Shown here piece by piece: positions 18,602 through 26,951 of a DNA stretch of 64,000 nucleotides. Each line of letters starts with the position of its first letter. The stretch's first letter is position 1. Under the pieces are notes generated by a model, which was not told the origin of the DNA, did no database searches, and saw only the letters and a program-made list of their open reading frames with translations. A program made the position numbers and the translations under genes. The DNA is from an uncultured Alphaproteobacteria bacterium (GTDB lineage: Bacteria > Pseudomonadota > Alphaproteobacteria > RF32 > CAG-239), in contig CALYAY010000001.1 of assembly GCA_944393695.1 (NCBI GenBank), positions 62,001-126,000 on the forward strand, in the 5' to 3' direction.

Positions 18602-20641
18602 CTAAATACCATAATGGAACAAATCATAATAAGCCTGAACGGCGCCCTGATCCCAGCTGAAATCTTTTTTCATCGCCTGAATTTTCATTTCTTTAATCAC
18701 CTCGGGATGACAATAAAACATTTCCAGTGCATTCTGAAGCGTCTCACCATAAGCATTCACATTGCTTTTCAGGCGCTGCGCCGTAATATTGCTTCCGTAA
18801 ACCCTCATCTTGTCCACAAAAAACACTTCCGTGCGAAATCCGTCTTTCTTATCCTCTATGGTATCAACCAACCCGCCGGTAGACATGGCTACAGGCAAAG
18901 ATCCCTTGGCCATCGCCTCCATCTGGGTCAGACCGCAGGGTTCAAAACGGCTCGGCATCATATAAAAATCCGAAGCAAGCTGCACCGCATAGGCAAATTC
19001 ATCCTTATACCCGCGAAACACAAAAATCCGCCGCCCCGCTTTCGGATCAAACTCCATTGCTTTGTCTTTCAGCTTTTTCAGACATTCGAAAACCTTGTCA
19101 TCACCGGCGCCGCCCATCACAAAAACCGGCAGCTCCGTTTCCTCCCCGGAAAAATCTTTACATTTTTTCACCAGGTTAATAACCGCCTCGGCGGCAATAT
19201 CATATCCTTTTTGTTCCACCATCCGGCTTGTCGCGCAAAACAACGGCAGCCTGGCCGGATTTTTAATTTCGTCGCTAACGCTGTCAAACTTGTAAAATTC
19301 CAACAACGGAAGTTTGCTTTTTTTATAAGCCTCGTCACTGATCAACCGTTCCAGAAGCCTGATAAACTCAACCTTGTTGTGTTCTTTCTGTTCCAGACTG
19401 GTTTCATCATAAACCTTAAAATCCGCCCCTCCGAAAAATGCGTTTATTGAAGCAATTTTATCTTTGCTCGGTATAATCTTGCTTTTTTCATATCCGTTGA
19501 CAATCCCCGAAAACGTACGGTGATCTTTGCGGATTTTCAAAATATCGCGAAAATCATAGCCAAACACCAAAAACTTCGAAACCTCTTCCATATAATTTTT
19601 AGACACGGTCACCAGCCTGTCCGCCAAATGCAGATTGCACGACGCCTGATTATAGCAGTCATGCACAATCAGCGTGTTGGCCGTCCGGGGATTACTGTTC
19701 TTCACCGGTTTGGCGTTTTTAAAAACCAGATTGGCAGAATATTCATACAGGGAATTCAGCAAGTGCCTTGCTCCGGCATAATCCCACCCCTGATACCCCA
19801 GATGATGAATAATATGCACAATGGGAATATTCTCAAGTTCCGTTGCCTGTTTGTCAAGAATCAGCCCCTGCAGCTTCTGCGCTCGGGGAAGATATTTCAA
19901 CAATCCCGCCATTGCGCCGCTGTGCCAGTCATTGGCAATAATCAGATTGGGCTTTGCCAGGCGCGAATGATTGTTTTCATACACATCTTTCAGCAAAACA
20001 TACACTGCCTTGCTGAAAAAGGCAAATCGCTCCACCTCGTCAATACCGTTTTCATTGTACACATAACAGCCGTCTTGTGCCGACGGATTCCCTTTATGCG
20101 GACTAATCGAAAAAAAGCGCTCGTTTTCCAAAAAGATATAGCTGACCCCGCCCAGCCGGCAACCGTAAACCCCGACCCGGTAATGAACCAGCCGGTCCGT
20201 TGCATCCTCAAACGGCACTTCAATTGCCGCCAATTTTTCAAGCGGCACTTTTATCCCTTCCGCACCGCTGTAAAAACCATCGCAAAACGAAGCCTTTTTC
20301 CGCCCGGTATCTCCGACATACATCGGTGTAACCACCTTGATTTCATCTCCGGCCGCACGATATTGCTGATTATAAGCTTCCGGCAATTCCGAGGCAATCA
20401 CCCCCAAACCGCCCATTTTCATAAACTTTGCCGTCTCGGCAGAAACCATCCAGGCCGCAACTTTATCCAGATTTTTCCATTCCCGGCGCCCCATGCACTG
20501 CAGTTTGCCTTCGTTTTGCAGCTCTTTAATCATCTCATTTTCAGGCAGTCTGTACACATGAGAAACCTCCTTCCGGTTAAAATTTCCCGAAAGCATCTTA
20601 AAATCCATCATTTGCCGCATGGCACCAATTATTTTTAGCAT
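18602..20641 (-). CDS. glgA: Glycogen/starch synthase-like glycosyltransferase (GT5), extended
   Basis: GT-B enzyme related to GlgA, which extends alpha-1,4-glucan from ADP-glucose. The nucleotide-binding KMGGLGVIASELPEA (Lys75, Gly77-Gly78) corresponds to KTGGL of GlgA; the C-terminal donor site is SRFEPCGLTQMEAMAKGSLP followed by STGGLVDT. At about 679 aa it is some 200 residues longer than E. coli GlgA, with about 60 extra N-terminal residues and central insertions. I prefer the ATG at 20641 (GGA 5 nt and GAGG 11 nt upstream) to 20650. No glgB, glgC or glgP is adjacent, so the glucan product is inferred. The gene ends 8 bp before rph. Confidence 0.82.
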   Translation of the reverse strand: MLKIIGAMRQMMDFKMLSGNFNRKEVSHVYRLPENEMIKELQNEGKLQCMGRREWKNLDKVAAWMVSAETAKFMKMGGLGVIASELPEAYNQQYRAAGDEIKVVTPMYVGDTGRKKASFCDGFYSGAEGIKVPLEKLAAIEVPFEDATDRLVHYRVGVYGCRLGGVSYIFLENERFFSISPHKGNPSAQDGCYVYNENGIDEVERFAFFSKAVYVLLKDVYENNHSRLAKPNLIIANDWHSGAMAGLLKYLPRAQKLQGLILDKQATELENIPIVHIIHHLGYQGWDYAGARHLLNSLYEYSANLVFKNAKPVKNSNPRTANTLIVHDCYNQASCNLHLADRLVTVSKNYMEEVSKFLVFGYDFRDILKIRKDHRTFSGIVNGYEKSKIIPSKDKIASINAFFGGADFKVYDETSLEQKEHNKVEFIRLLERLISDEAYKKSKLPLLEFYKFDSVSDEIKNPARLPLFCATSRMVEQKGYDIAAEAVINLVKKCKDFSGEETELPVFVMGGAGDDKVFECLKKLKDKAMEFDPKAGRRIFVFRGYKDEFAYAVQLASDFYMMPSRFEPCGLTQMEAMAKGSLPVAMSTGGLVDTIEDKKDGFRTEVFFVDKMRVYGSNITAQRLKSNVNAYGETLQNALEMFYCHPEVIKEMKIQAMKKDFSWDQGAVQAYYDLFHYGI

Positions 20642-20767
20642 AAATTCCATAACCTCAAAAACAGCAGAAGACCAATTTCTTTACTCTTGACTTACACCTT
20701 ATAAATAACTAAGTTTTAATTAGCTAGTAATTTAACATAAACATCCAAGATTTAAAGAGGAAAAAAT

Positions 20768-21376
20768 ATGAAAAACGAAAAAAAACACCATCCCGGTGAA
20801 GAAAAAGAAATCAAGGAAAAAGAAGAACTTGAAACAACAAACACCTCTCCGGAAACAGATAACGACGCCACTCCTCAGGTTGAAATGTCCGTTGCCGCCG
20901 AAGACGACGAAATCGAACGGCTGAGAGAAGAAAACAAAAAACTCAAAGAAGACTTCCTCCGCGCTTATGCCGACGCCGAAAACACCAAACGCCGCTGCGC
21001 CCAGGAAATTGAAAAAAACAACAAATACGCTGTTTCCTCTTTTGCCCAAAATCTCTTAACCGTTGCCGACAATCTTGACCGGGCCTTAAAATCCATTCCC
21101 GAAGAAAAGAAAAACGATTGTGAACAACTGAAAAACCTGTTAACCGGCGTTGAACTCACCCAAAACGAATTAACCAAAGTTTTTGAAAAATTCGGCATCA
21201 AAAAAATGGACATCATCGGCACAAAATTTAATCCCAACTTCCACCGGGTCATCCAGGAAGTCGAAGATAAAACCAAAAACAGCGGCACCATCATTAATGA
21301 ATTGCAAAGCGGCTATATGATAAACGACCGCATCCTGCGCGAAGCCATGGTCATTGTCACCAAAGGCGGCAAATAA
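20768..21376 (+). CDS. grpE: GrpE nucleotide exchange factor
   Basis: Co-chaperone that releases ADP from DnaK (202 aa). The highly charged N-terminus (residues 1-50, Lys/Glu rich) is followed by a long coiled coil (DDEIERLREENKKLKEDFLRAYADAENTKRR, in two parts) and the beta domain with KKMDIIGTKFNPNFHRVI and GYMINDRILREAMVIVTKGG, all diagnostic. AGAGG lies before the ATG. A TTGACT at 20687-20692 might be part of its promoter, but no good -10 follows. dnaK is not in the window. Confidence 0.95.
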   Translation: MKNEKKHHPGEEKEIKEKEELETTNTSPETDNDATPQVEMSVAAEDDEIERLREENKKLKEDFLRAYADAENTKRRCAQEIEKNNKYAVSSFAQNLLTVADNLDRALKSIPEEKKNDCEQLKNLLTGVELTQNELTKVFEKFGIKKMDIIGTKFNPNFHRVIQEVEDKTKNSGTIINELQSGYMINDRILREAMVIVTKGGK

Positions 21377-21385
21377 CACTAACAA

Positions 21386-21421
21386 GAAAAGCTCCGAAAT
21401 CCAATTCGGAGCTTTTCTTTT
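21386..21421 (+). terminator. Rho-independent terminator after grpE
   Basis: Perfect 13-bp stem (21386-21398 with 21405-21417), loop ATCCAA, then a T-rich tail. It lies between convergent grpE and ftsK and may serve both. Confidence 0.88.
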
Positions 21422-21437
21422 CCGTCTGAAAATTTTT

Positions 21438-23747
21438 TTACAAAACCTCCCGGCGCCCGGCATGATCCGGAGCCGAAACCACCCCTTCTTCTTCCATCCG
21501 GTCTATCAGCGAAGCCGCCCGGTTATAACCGATTCTCAACCGGCGCTGAATATAGCTGGTCGAAGCCTTTTTATCTGCCCGCACGATTTCCACCGCTTTA
21601 AGATATAAGTCTTCATCGCTGCCGCCGCCCATATCTCCTTTGTCAAACACCGCACCGCCGCCGGAAGACTTATCCGTATTCAGCTCACCTTCCGTAACGC
21701 CTTCCACATATTCCGGAGCCTTTTGTGTCTTAATAAAATCAACCACCTTTTCAATCTCCGCATCCGGAGCAAAACCGCCGTGCACACGCTGCGGCCGCTG
21801 TCCCGCCGGCATATACAGCATATCGCCACGCCCCAGCAGCTGTTCAGCCCCTTGCTCACCCAAAATCGTACGACTGTCGATTTTTGAGGTCACCTGATAG
21901 CTGATTCGGGTCGGAAAATTGGCTTTAATCGTACCGGTAATAACATCAACCGACGGACGTTGCGTTGACATAATCAGATGCAGCCCGGCCGCACGCGCCA
22001 TCTGCGCCAAACGCTGAATGGCCGCCTCAACTTCTTTTCCCGCCACCAGCATCAAATCCGCCATCTCATCAACCACAATCACGATATAAGGCAGCGGCGT
22101 CAAATCCAGCTCCTGCTCTTCATAAATCGGCTTTCCGGTCTCGGCATCAAATCCCGTCTGCACCGTACGCTTAATAACCTCGCCGCTGGCTTTCAACTCC
22201 CGCAGCTTCTGATTATACCCCATAATGTTGCGGACATTCAGCTGCGCCATTGCCCGGTACCGGTCTTCCATCTCCCGCACCGCCCATTTTAACCCGACCA
22301 CCGCCTTGGCCGGATCGGTAATCACCGGCGTCAGCAAATGCGGAATTCCGTTATACATGGAAAATTCAAGCATTTTCGGATCAATCATAATCAGTTTGCA
22401 TTCATCGGGCCTCATCCGGAACAACAGTGACAAAATCATGGAGTTAACCCCCACCGACTTACCGGAACCCGTCGTTCCCGCCACCAGCAAATGCGGCATT
22501 TTTGCCAAATCGGCATAAACATTCCGTCCGCCGATATCTTTGCCCAAAACCACATTCAGCTCGTTTTTGCTGTTCTTAAACTGCTCATCTTCCAGCAAAT
22601 CATGCAGCCAGACGGTCTCCCGGTTTTTATTCGGCAGTTCAATACCGATGGTATTAGACCCCGGAACCACGGCAATACGCACCGACACCGCCGACATCGA
22701 ACGGGCAATATCATCCGCCAGCCCGATAACCCTTGCCGTTTTTGTTCCCGGCGCCGGCTCCAGTTCATACAGCGTAACCACCGGCCCCGGCCGCACCTTG
22801 ACAATATGCCCGTGAACACCGAATTCTTCCAAAACACCTTCCAGTTCATGAGAAATCTCTTCCAGCTCTTTTTCACTGATTTTGTTTCCGCCCTTGTCTG
22901 CCGGACGCGAAAGCAGACTGACATCCGGAAACCGGTAGCCGTCATCCGCTTTGGACGTAATTTTTCCCGGCCGCGGCAAAGCTTCATCCTTGGAACCTGC
23001 CTCCGCCTTCATGTTTTTGGTTTCTTTCTTCACCTTTGTTTTCTTATTTTTCAAAGGCTTATCATCACTTTCGACAACACCATCCCCTGTTTCGTCCTTA
23101 TGCCGGCATTCCCTGAGCCGCTCCACAATCCGGCTCATACCTCCGGAAACATATCTCCAGACAGTCTTTGCCGTCCGGACAATGACCAAAAACGTTGTCT
23201 TCCCCCAACGCCACCAGTCCTTCACTGTAATACCGGCGGCATAATCAAAACAAATCACGGCAAACCCGAACAACACCGCGCCGAGCACTATTCCGGCATA
23301 CGCAAACCCCAAACCGTTGGCAAAACTCATCAGCTGCCGCACCAGCGTTTCGCCGACAATTCCGCCGTAAAAAAACTCTGCCCGCGGCAACGGCAGCAGC
23401 GCCATAAAAACCACCGCACTGCACAATCCCAAAAGCCACGCCGCCACCCGGGTATAAGGATTGATAAATTCCCTCAGCCGCAACTCGTTATATCCCCAGA
23501 CCAGCGGCACAATCAAAAAACACACGGACAGCGGCCCCCACACGGTCAACAGCCAGTCGGCAGCACAGGCCCCACCTCTGCCCAGATAATTACGGACAGG
23601 CTCCCCGCTTGAAAAATTCAGGGCACTGTCTCCGGCATGAAAAAACAACACGCTGAAAATCAAAAAAATACTGCCTGCTGCCAGCACAATCCCCAGGCAA
23701 CGGTGCAATATCTTGTTAAGCCATGTTCTTTTTTTCTTCTTAGCCAT
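21438..23747 (-). CDS. ftsK: DNA translocase FtsK
   Basis: Septum-anchored hexameric DNA pump (769 aa) that aligns chromosome termini at division and activates XerCD. About four transmembrane segments lie within residues 15-175, followed by a short charged linker, then the RecA-like motor with Walker A (VAGTTGSGKSVGVN) and Walker B (IVIVVDEMADLML), and a C-terminal gamma winged-helix domain (LYLKAVEIVRADKKASTSYI, ending RREVL) that reads polar KOPS sequences. I chose the ATG at 23747 (AAGG 8 nt upstream) over the GTG at 23756. xerD is also in the window. Confidence 0.95.
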   Translation of the reverse strand: MAKKKKRTWLNKILHRCLGIVLAAGSIFLIFSVLFFHAGDSALNFSSGEPVRNYLGRGGACAADWLLTVWGPLSVCFLIVPLVWGYNELRLREFINPYTRVAAWLLGLCSAVVFMALLPLPRAEFFYGGIVGETLVRQLMSFANGLGFAYAGIVLGAVLFGFAVICFDYAAGITVKDWWRWGKTTFLVIVRTAKTVWRYVSGGMSRIVERLRECRHKDETGDGVVESDDKPLKNKKTKVKKETKNMKAEAGSKDEALPRPGKITSKADDGYRFPDVSLLSRPADKGGNKISEKELEEISHELEGVLEEFGVHGHIVKVRPGPVVTLYELEPAPGTKTARVIGLADDIARSMSAVSVRIAVVPGSNTIGIELPNKNRETVWLHDLLEDEQFKNSKNELNVVLGKDIGGRNVYADLAKMPHLLVAGTTGSGKSVGVNSMILSLLFRMRPDECKLIMIDPKMLEFSMYNGIPHLLTPVITDPAKAVVGLKWAVREMEDRYRAMAQLNVRNIMGYNQKLRELKASGEVIKRTVQTGFDAETGKPIYEEQELDLTPLPYIVIVVDEMADLMLVAGKEVEAAIQRLAQMARAAGLHLIMSTQRPSVDVITGTIKANFPTRISYQVTSKIDSRTILGEQGAEQLLGRGDMLYMPAGQRPQRVHGGFAPDAEIEKVVDFIKTQKAPEYVEGVTEGELNTDKSSGGGAVFDKGDMGGGSDEDLYLKAVEIVRADKKASTSYIQRRLRIGYNRAASLIDRMEEEGVVSAPDHAGRREVL

Positions 23748-23920
23748 TCTCTTCACCTTAAAACCTTTGCATTTTGCTGCGGATTATAAAACCAAAACCT
23801 CAATTTTATCTTAACAAAACCCTTTCCTCTCTGATTAACTTGGTTTTAAAACTTGACTTTTCGCCCCAAATGTCTAAAGCTGAAAAAGAATTAACCAAAA
23901 CTTTTAGGATATTTGATTAA

Positions 23921-24865
23921 ATGAAATATGCTTTTGTATTTCCCGGCCAGGGCTCACAGTTTGTCGGCATGGGAAAAGAACTGGCGGAAAACTTCAAATC
24001 TGCCAAAGAAGTATTTCAGGAAGTAAACGACGCTTTATCCCAGGACTTGTTTAAGATTATGGTTGAAGGCCCCGAAAGCGAACTCACGCTCACGGCCAAC
24101 ACCCAGCCGGCTCTCATGGCTCATTCCATGGCCGTTGTCCGTGTTCTGGAAAAAGAATTCGGCATACGCCTGAAAGACAAAGCCTCTTTTGTTGCCGGCC
24201 ATTCTCTCGGCGAATATTCCGCCGCCTGTGCTGCCGGTGTTTTTTCGCTGGCTGATACGGCAAAACTGTTGCGCACCAGAGGCAATGCCATGCAACAGGC
24301 TGTTCCCGCCGGCATCGGAGGCATGGCTGCGGTCTTGGGCGTTTCGGTCAAAGACATTGATGCTTTGGTTGAAGCCTGTTGTGACGAAAACAACATCTGC
24401 GTTGCCGCCAATGACAATTCCGACGGCCAGGTTGTTTTGTCCGGCCACATGGCCGCCATTGAAAAAGCTGTTGAAATCGCTTCCGAATTCGGAGCCAGAC
24501 GCTGCGTCAAACTCCCGGTAAGCGCTCCTTTCCACAGCCCGCTGATGAAACCGGCCGCAGAAGTCATGGCCAAAGCCCTGAACGAAGTTAAATCTTCTTC
24601 CGCCCAAATCCCTCTCATTGCCAACGTAACAGCCTCGGCCGAAACCGACAGCAAAGAAATTATCAAAAATCTCATTGCTCAGGTCACCGGCAGTGTCCGC
24701 TGGCGTGAAAGTGTCATTTTCATGAAAGACGAAGGCGTAACCGATGCCGTAGAACTCGGCGCCGGCAAAGTTTTAACCAACATCATCAAAAGAAGCCAGC
24801 CCGATATTCATGCTTACTCGGTAGGAAGCGCTGCCGAAATTGAAGAACTGGCAAAGAATTTATAA
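23921..24865 (+). CDS. fabD: Malonyl-CoA:ACP transacylase FabD
   Basis: Transfers malonyl groups to acyl carrier protein for fatty acid synthesis (314 aa). The nucleophile motif GHSLGEYSA is present with an upstream GQGSQ oxyanion segment and the catalytic His in VSAPFHSPLM. It is followed 20 bp later by fabG. In most alphaproteobacteria acpP and fabF come next, but here the cluster ends after fabG at a strong terminator. Confidence 0.96.
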   Translation: MKYAFVFPGQGSQFVGMGKELAENFKSAKEVFQEVNDALSQDLFKIMVEGPESELTLTANTQPALMAHSMAVVRVLEKEFGIRLKDKASFVAGHSLGEYSAACAAGVFSLADTAKLLRTRGNAMQQAVPAGIGGMAAVLGVSVKDIDALVEACCDENNICVAANDNSDGQVVLSGHMAAIEKAVEIASEFGARRCVKLPVSAPFHSPLMKPAAEVMAKALNEVKSSSAQIPLIANVTASAETDSKEIIKNLIAQVTGSVRWRESVIFMKDEGVTDAVELGAGKVLTNIIKRSQPDIHAYSVGSAAEIEELAKNL

Positions 24866-24885
24866 ACTGAAAAAAGGAACAAATC

Positions 24886-25623
24886 ATGTTTGATTTAACA
24901 GGAAAAATTGCCCTCATTACCGGCGCTGCCGGCGGTTTGGGCGACAAAATTGCCCGCACGCTCCATGCTCAGGGCGCAACTCTGGCTCTCACCGACATGC
25001 GTGCCGAACCCATGGAAAAACTCAAAGCCGAACTCGGCAGCCGTGTAGAAGTTTTCACTGCCAATTTAACCGACGCCGAAGCCGTCAAAACCCTGGTTGA
25101 AAACGTAGAAGAAAAAATGGGCCGCATCGACATTTTGGTAAACAATGCCGGTTTAACCCGCGACAACATCTTCATCCGCATGACCGACGAAGAATGGCAG
25201 CTGGTTCTGGACGTAAACCTCACCGCCGGTTTCAAACTGGCTCGCGCAGCCGTTCGCGGCATGATGAAACGCCGCTATGGCCGCATCATCGGCATTGCTT
25301 CCGTTGTCGGCGTTATGGGTAATGCCGGCCAGGCCAACTACGCAGCCTCCAAAGGCGGTATGATTGCCATGAACAAGAGTCTGGCTCAGGAAGTTGCTTC
25401 CCGCGGCGTTACCGTAAACTCCATCGCTCCCGGCTTCATCAGAACACCGATGACCGATGTTCTGACCGACGATGTCAAAGCCAAATTGATGGCCCGCATC
25501 CCTGCCGGAAAACTGGGTGAAGCCCAGGATATTGCCAATGTTGTTGCTTTTCTGGCCAGTGATGAAGCTCAATACATCACCGGACAGACCATCAACATCA
25601 ACGGCGGTATGGCCATGATCTAA
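24886..25623 (+). CDS. fabG: 3-oxoacyl-ACP reductase FabG
   Basis: NADPH-dependent SDR of fatty acid elongation (245 aa). TGAAGGLG binds the cofactor, NNAG is present, and the catalytic Ser-Tyr-Lys is in IASVVGVMGNAGQANYAASK. The C-terminus (YITGQTININGGMAMI) is typical of FabG. AAGGA lies 7 nt before the ATG. It is co-transcribed with fabD. Confidence 0.96.
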   Translation: MFDLTGKIALITGAAGGLGDKIARTLHAQGATLALTDMRAEPMEKLKAELGSRVEVFTANLTDAEAVKTLVENVEEKMGRIDILVNNAGLTRDNIFIRMTDEEWQLVLDVNLTAGFKLARAAVRGMMKRRYGRIIGIASVVGVMGNAGQANYAASKGGMIAMNKSLAQEVASRGVTVNSIAPGFIRTPMTDVLTDDVKAKLMARIPAGKLGEAQDIANVVAFLASDEAQYITGQTININGGMAMI

Positions 25624-25643
25624 ACCAAGACTTTCGACACCCG

Positions 25644-25677
25644 CAAAAAAACGGAAGAGTAATTCTTCCGTTTTTTT
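25644..25677 (+). terminator. Rho-independent terminator after fabG
   Basis: A-rich arm plus ACGGAAGA paired with TCTTCCGT and T7, loop GTAAT; 20 bp past the fabG stop. It separates fabDG from lptF. Confidence 0.9.
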
Positions 25678-25712
25678 ATAACCCGATTAGTCCTCACCTT
25701 TATTGTCTTTTA

Positions 25713-25741
25713 TTGACTTTTAACATATTTTCCCCTACAAA
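25713..25741 (+). promoter_or_regulatory. Sigma-70-type promoter for lptF-lptD-surA-rsmA
   Basis: TTGACT (25713-25718), 17-bp spacer, TACAAA (25736-25741). It lies after the fabG terminator and about 80 bp before the lptF ATG. An AAGGAG at 25773-25778 follows but has no start codon at proper distance. Confidence 0.5.
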
Positions 25742-25820
25742 TTCCATATATAAATTTGATAACTGTCCGACAAAGGAGATTCTTTTTACAAAATCAAATA
25801 TTTTGATTGCTGCTTTTCAC

Positions 25821-26951
25821 ATGAAAAAACTTAATCTTTATATAATAAAACAGCTCTTCACCGGCTTTGCTCTGGTCACTTTTTCGCTGATGGCGATTTT
25901 GTGGCTGACGCAGTCTTTGCGCTTTGTCCAGCTGGTTACCAACAAAGGCCTGCCTTTGGGACTTTTCGTACAGATGACTTCTCTGCTGATGCCCCGTCTT
26001 TTTTCCCTGCTTTCCCCCATAGCCATGTTTGCCGCTGTTTTGTTCGTATACAACCGCATGCTTTCCGATCGCGAGCTGGTTGTCATGAAAGCCGCCGGCA
26101 TCAGTCCGTGGCGCAATGCCGTTCCGGCAATTTACTTCGGCATATCCATGACCATCCTCGGACTTTATGTCAACATCTGGGGCATTCCCCAGGCTGAAGC
26201 TGCTTTCAGCGAATTGGAATGGAAAGTAAAAAACGATGTTTCTCATCTGATGTTTCGTGAAGGACAATTCACCGAAGTCCAACCCAATCTCACCGTTTTT
26301 ATTGCCGCTCACGAAAAAGACGGTTCCATGAGTGGGCTGATGTTAAACGATGAGCGCAACCCCAAAGTCAAAACCACCATCACGGCGGAAAAAGGCCGCG
26401 TTGTCTACACCGACAAAGGCCCCCGCATCATCTTGATTCGCGGCATCCGTCAGGAAATCAATCGCAACACATTGCAGTTTTCCTCCCTTTCTTTCAAAAG
26501 ATACTCCGTAGATTTCGGCCAAACCAAAAACCAGCGGGAAAAATCCGAAGGTGTCCGAGAAAAAAGCCTTAGCGAACTCCTCAATGCCGACAAAGACACC
26601 AGTCTGACACCGGCTCAAAGCAACCGTTACCGCGTTGAGGGCAACAAGCGCCTGCTCAACCCGTTTTACAACCTGATATTTGCTCTGTTGGGCTGCACCG
26701 GATTACTTATCGGCAACTTCAACCGCCGGGGACAAACCAAAATCATTTCTTTTTCAATTCTGGCCATGATTCTCATCCAAACCTCCCAGCTCACGCTGGA
26801 AAATCTGGCCGTAAAACACATTAACCTGCTTTTTATGCTTTATGTTAATCTGCTTGTTCCCCTGATTATCTGCATATACCTGCTTTTATTTTACAATCCG
26901 GCCGTTTTTCGTCGGCCCCGCTCCTCGGGAGAACAGCTGTATGAACAATAA
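25821..26951 (+). CDS. lptF: LptF/LptG-family LPS export permease
   Basis: Inner-membrane YjgP/YjgQ-family permease (376 aa) of the Lpt complex that lifts lipopolysaccharide toward LptC/A/D. Three N-terminal and three C-terminal transmembrane segments surround a periplasmic beta-jellyroll (about residues 95-275); MLSDRELVVMKAAGISP is the family cytoplasmic signature. I chose the ATG at 25821 (MKKLNLYIIKQLF); the longer frame from TTG 25713 starts on the promoter itself. No second family member (lptG) stands between it and lptD as is usual. It overlaps lptD by 11 bp. Whether it is LptF or LptG in function cannot be told. Confidence 0.88.
   Translation: MKKLNLYIIKQLFTGFALVTFSLMAILWLTQSLRFVQLVTNKGLPLGLFVQMTSLLMPRLFSLLSPIAMFAAVLFVYNRMLSDRELVVMKAAGISPWRNAVPAIYFGISMTILGLYVNIWGIPQAEAAFSELEWKVKNDVSHLMFREGQFTEVQPNLTVFIAAHEKDGSMSGLMLNDERNPKVKTTITAEKGRVVYTDKGPRIILIRGIRQEINRNTLQFSSLSFKRYSVDFGQTKNQREKSEGVREKSLSELLNADKDTSLTPAQSNRYRVEGNKRLLNPFYNLIFALLGCTGLLIGNFNRRGQTKIISFSILAMILIQTSQLTLENLAVKHINLLFMLYVNLLVPLIICIYLLLFYNPAVFRRPRSSGEQLYEQ

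Noticed and set aside
19520..20638. 372-codon open frame antisense to the glgA-like gene (also 18614-19450)
   Set aside because: The glgA frame has clear GT5 motifs; the antisense product has none.
20687..20715. Promoter of grpE with TTGACT
   Set aside because: The -35 is good, but at 16-18 bp spacing no acceptable -10 or RpoH element follows; kept only as a remark.
22491..23612. 373-codon open frame antisense to ftsK
   Set aside because: Overlaps the FtsK motor and membrane domains and encodes a His/Arg/Gln-rich sequence with no motif.
25713..25820. N-terminal extension of lptF from a TTG codon
   Set aside because: The TTG coincides with the -35 box of a good promoter, and the extra 36 residues do not resemble LptF/LptG N-termini.
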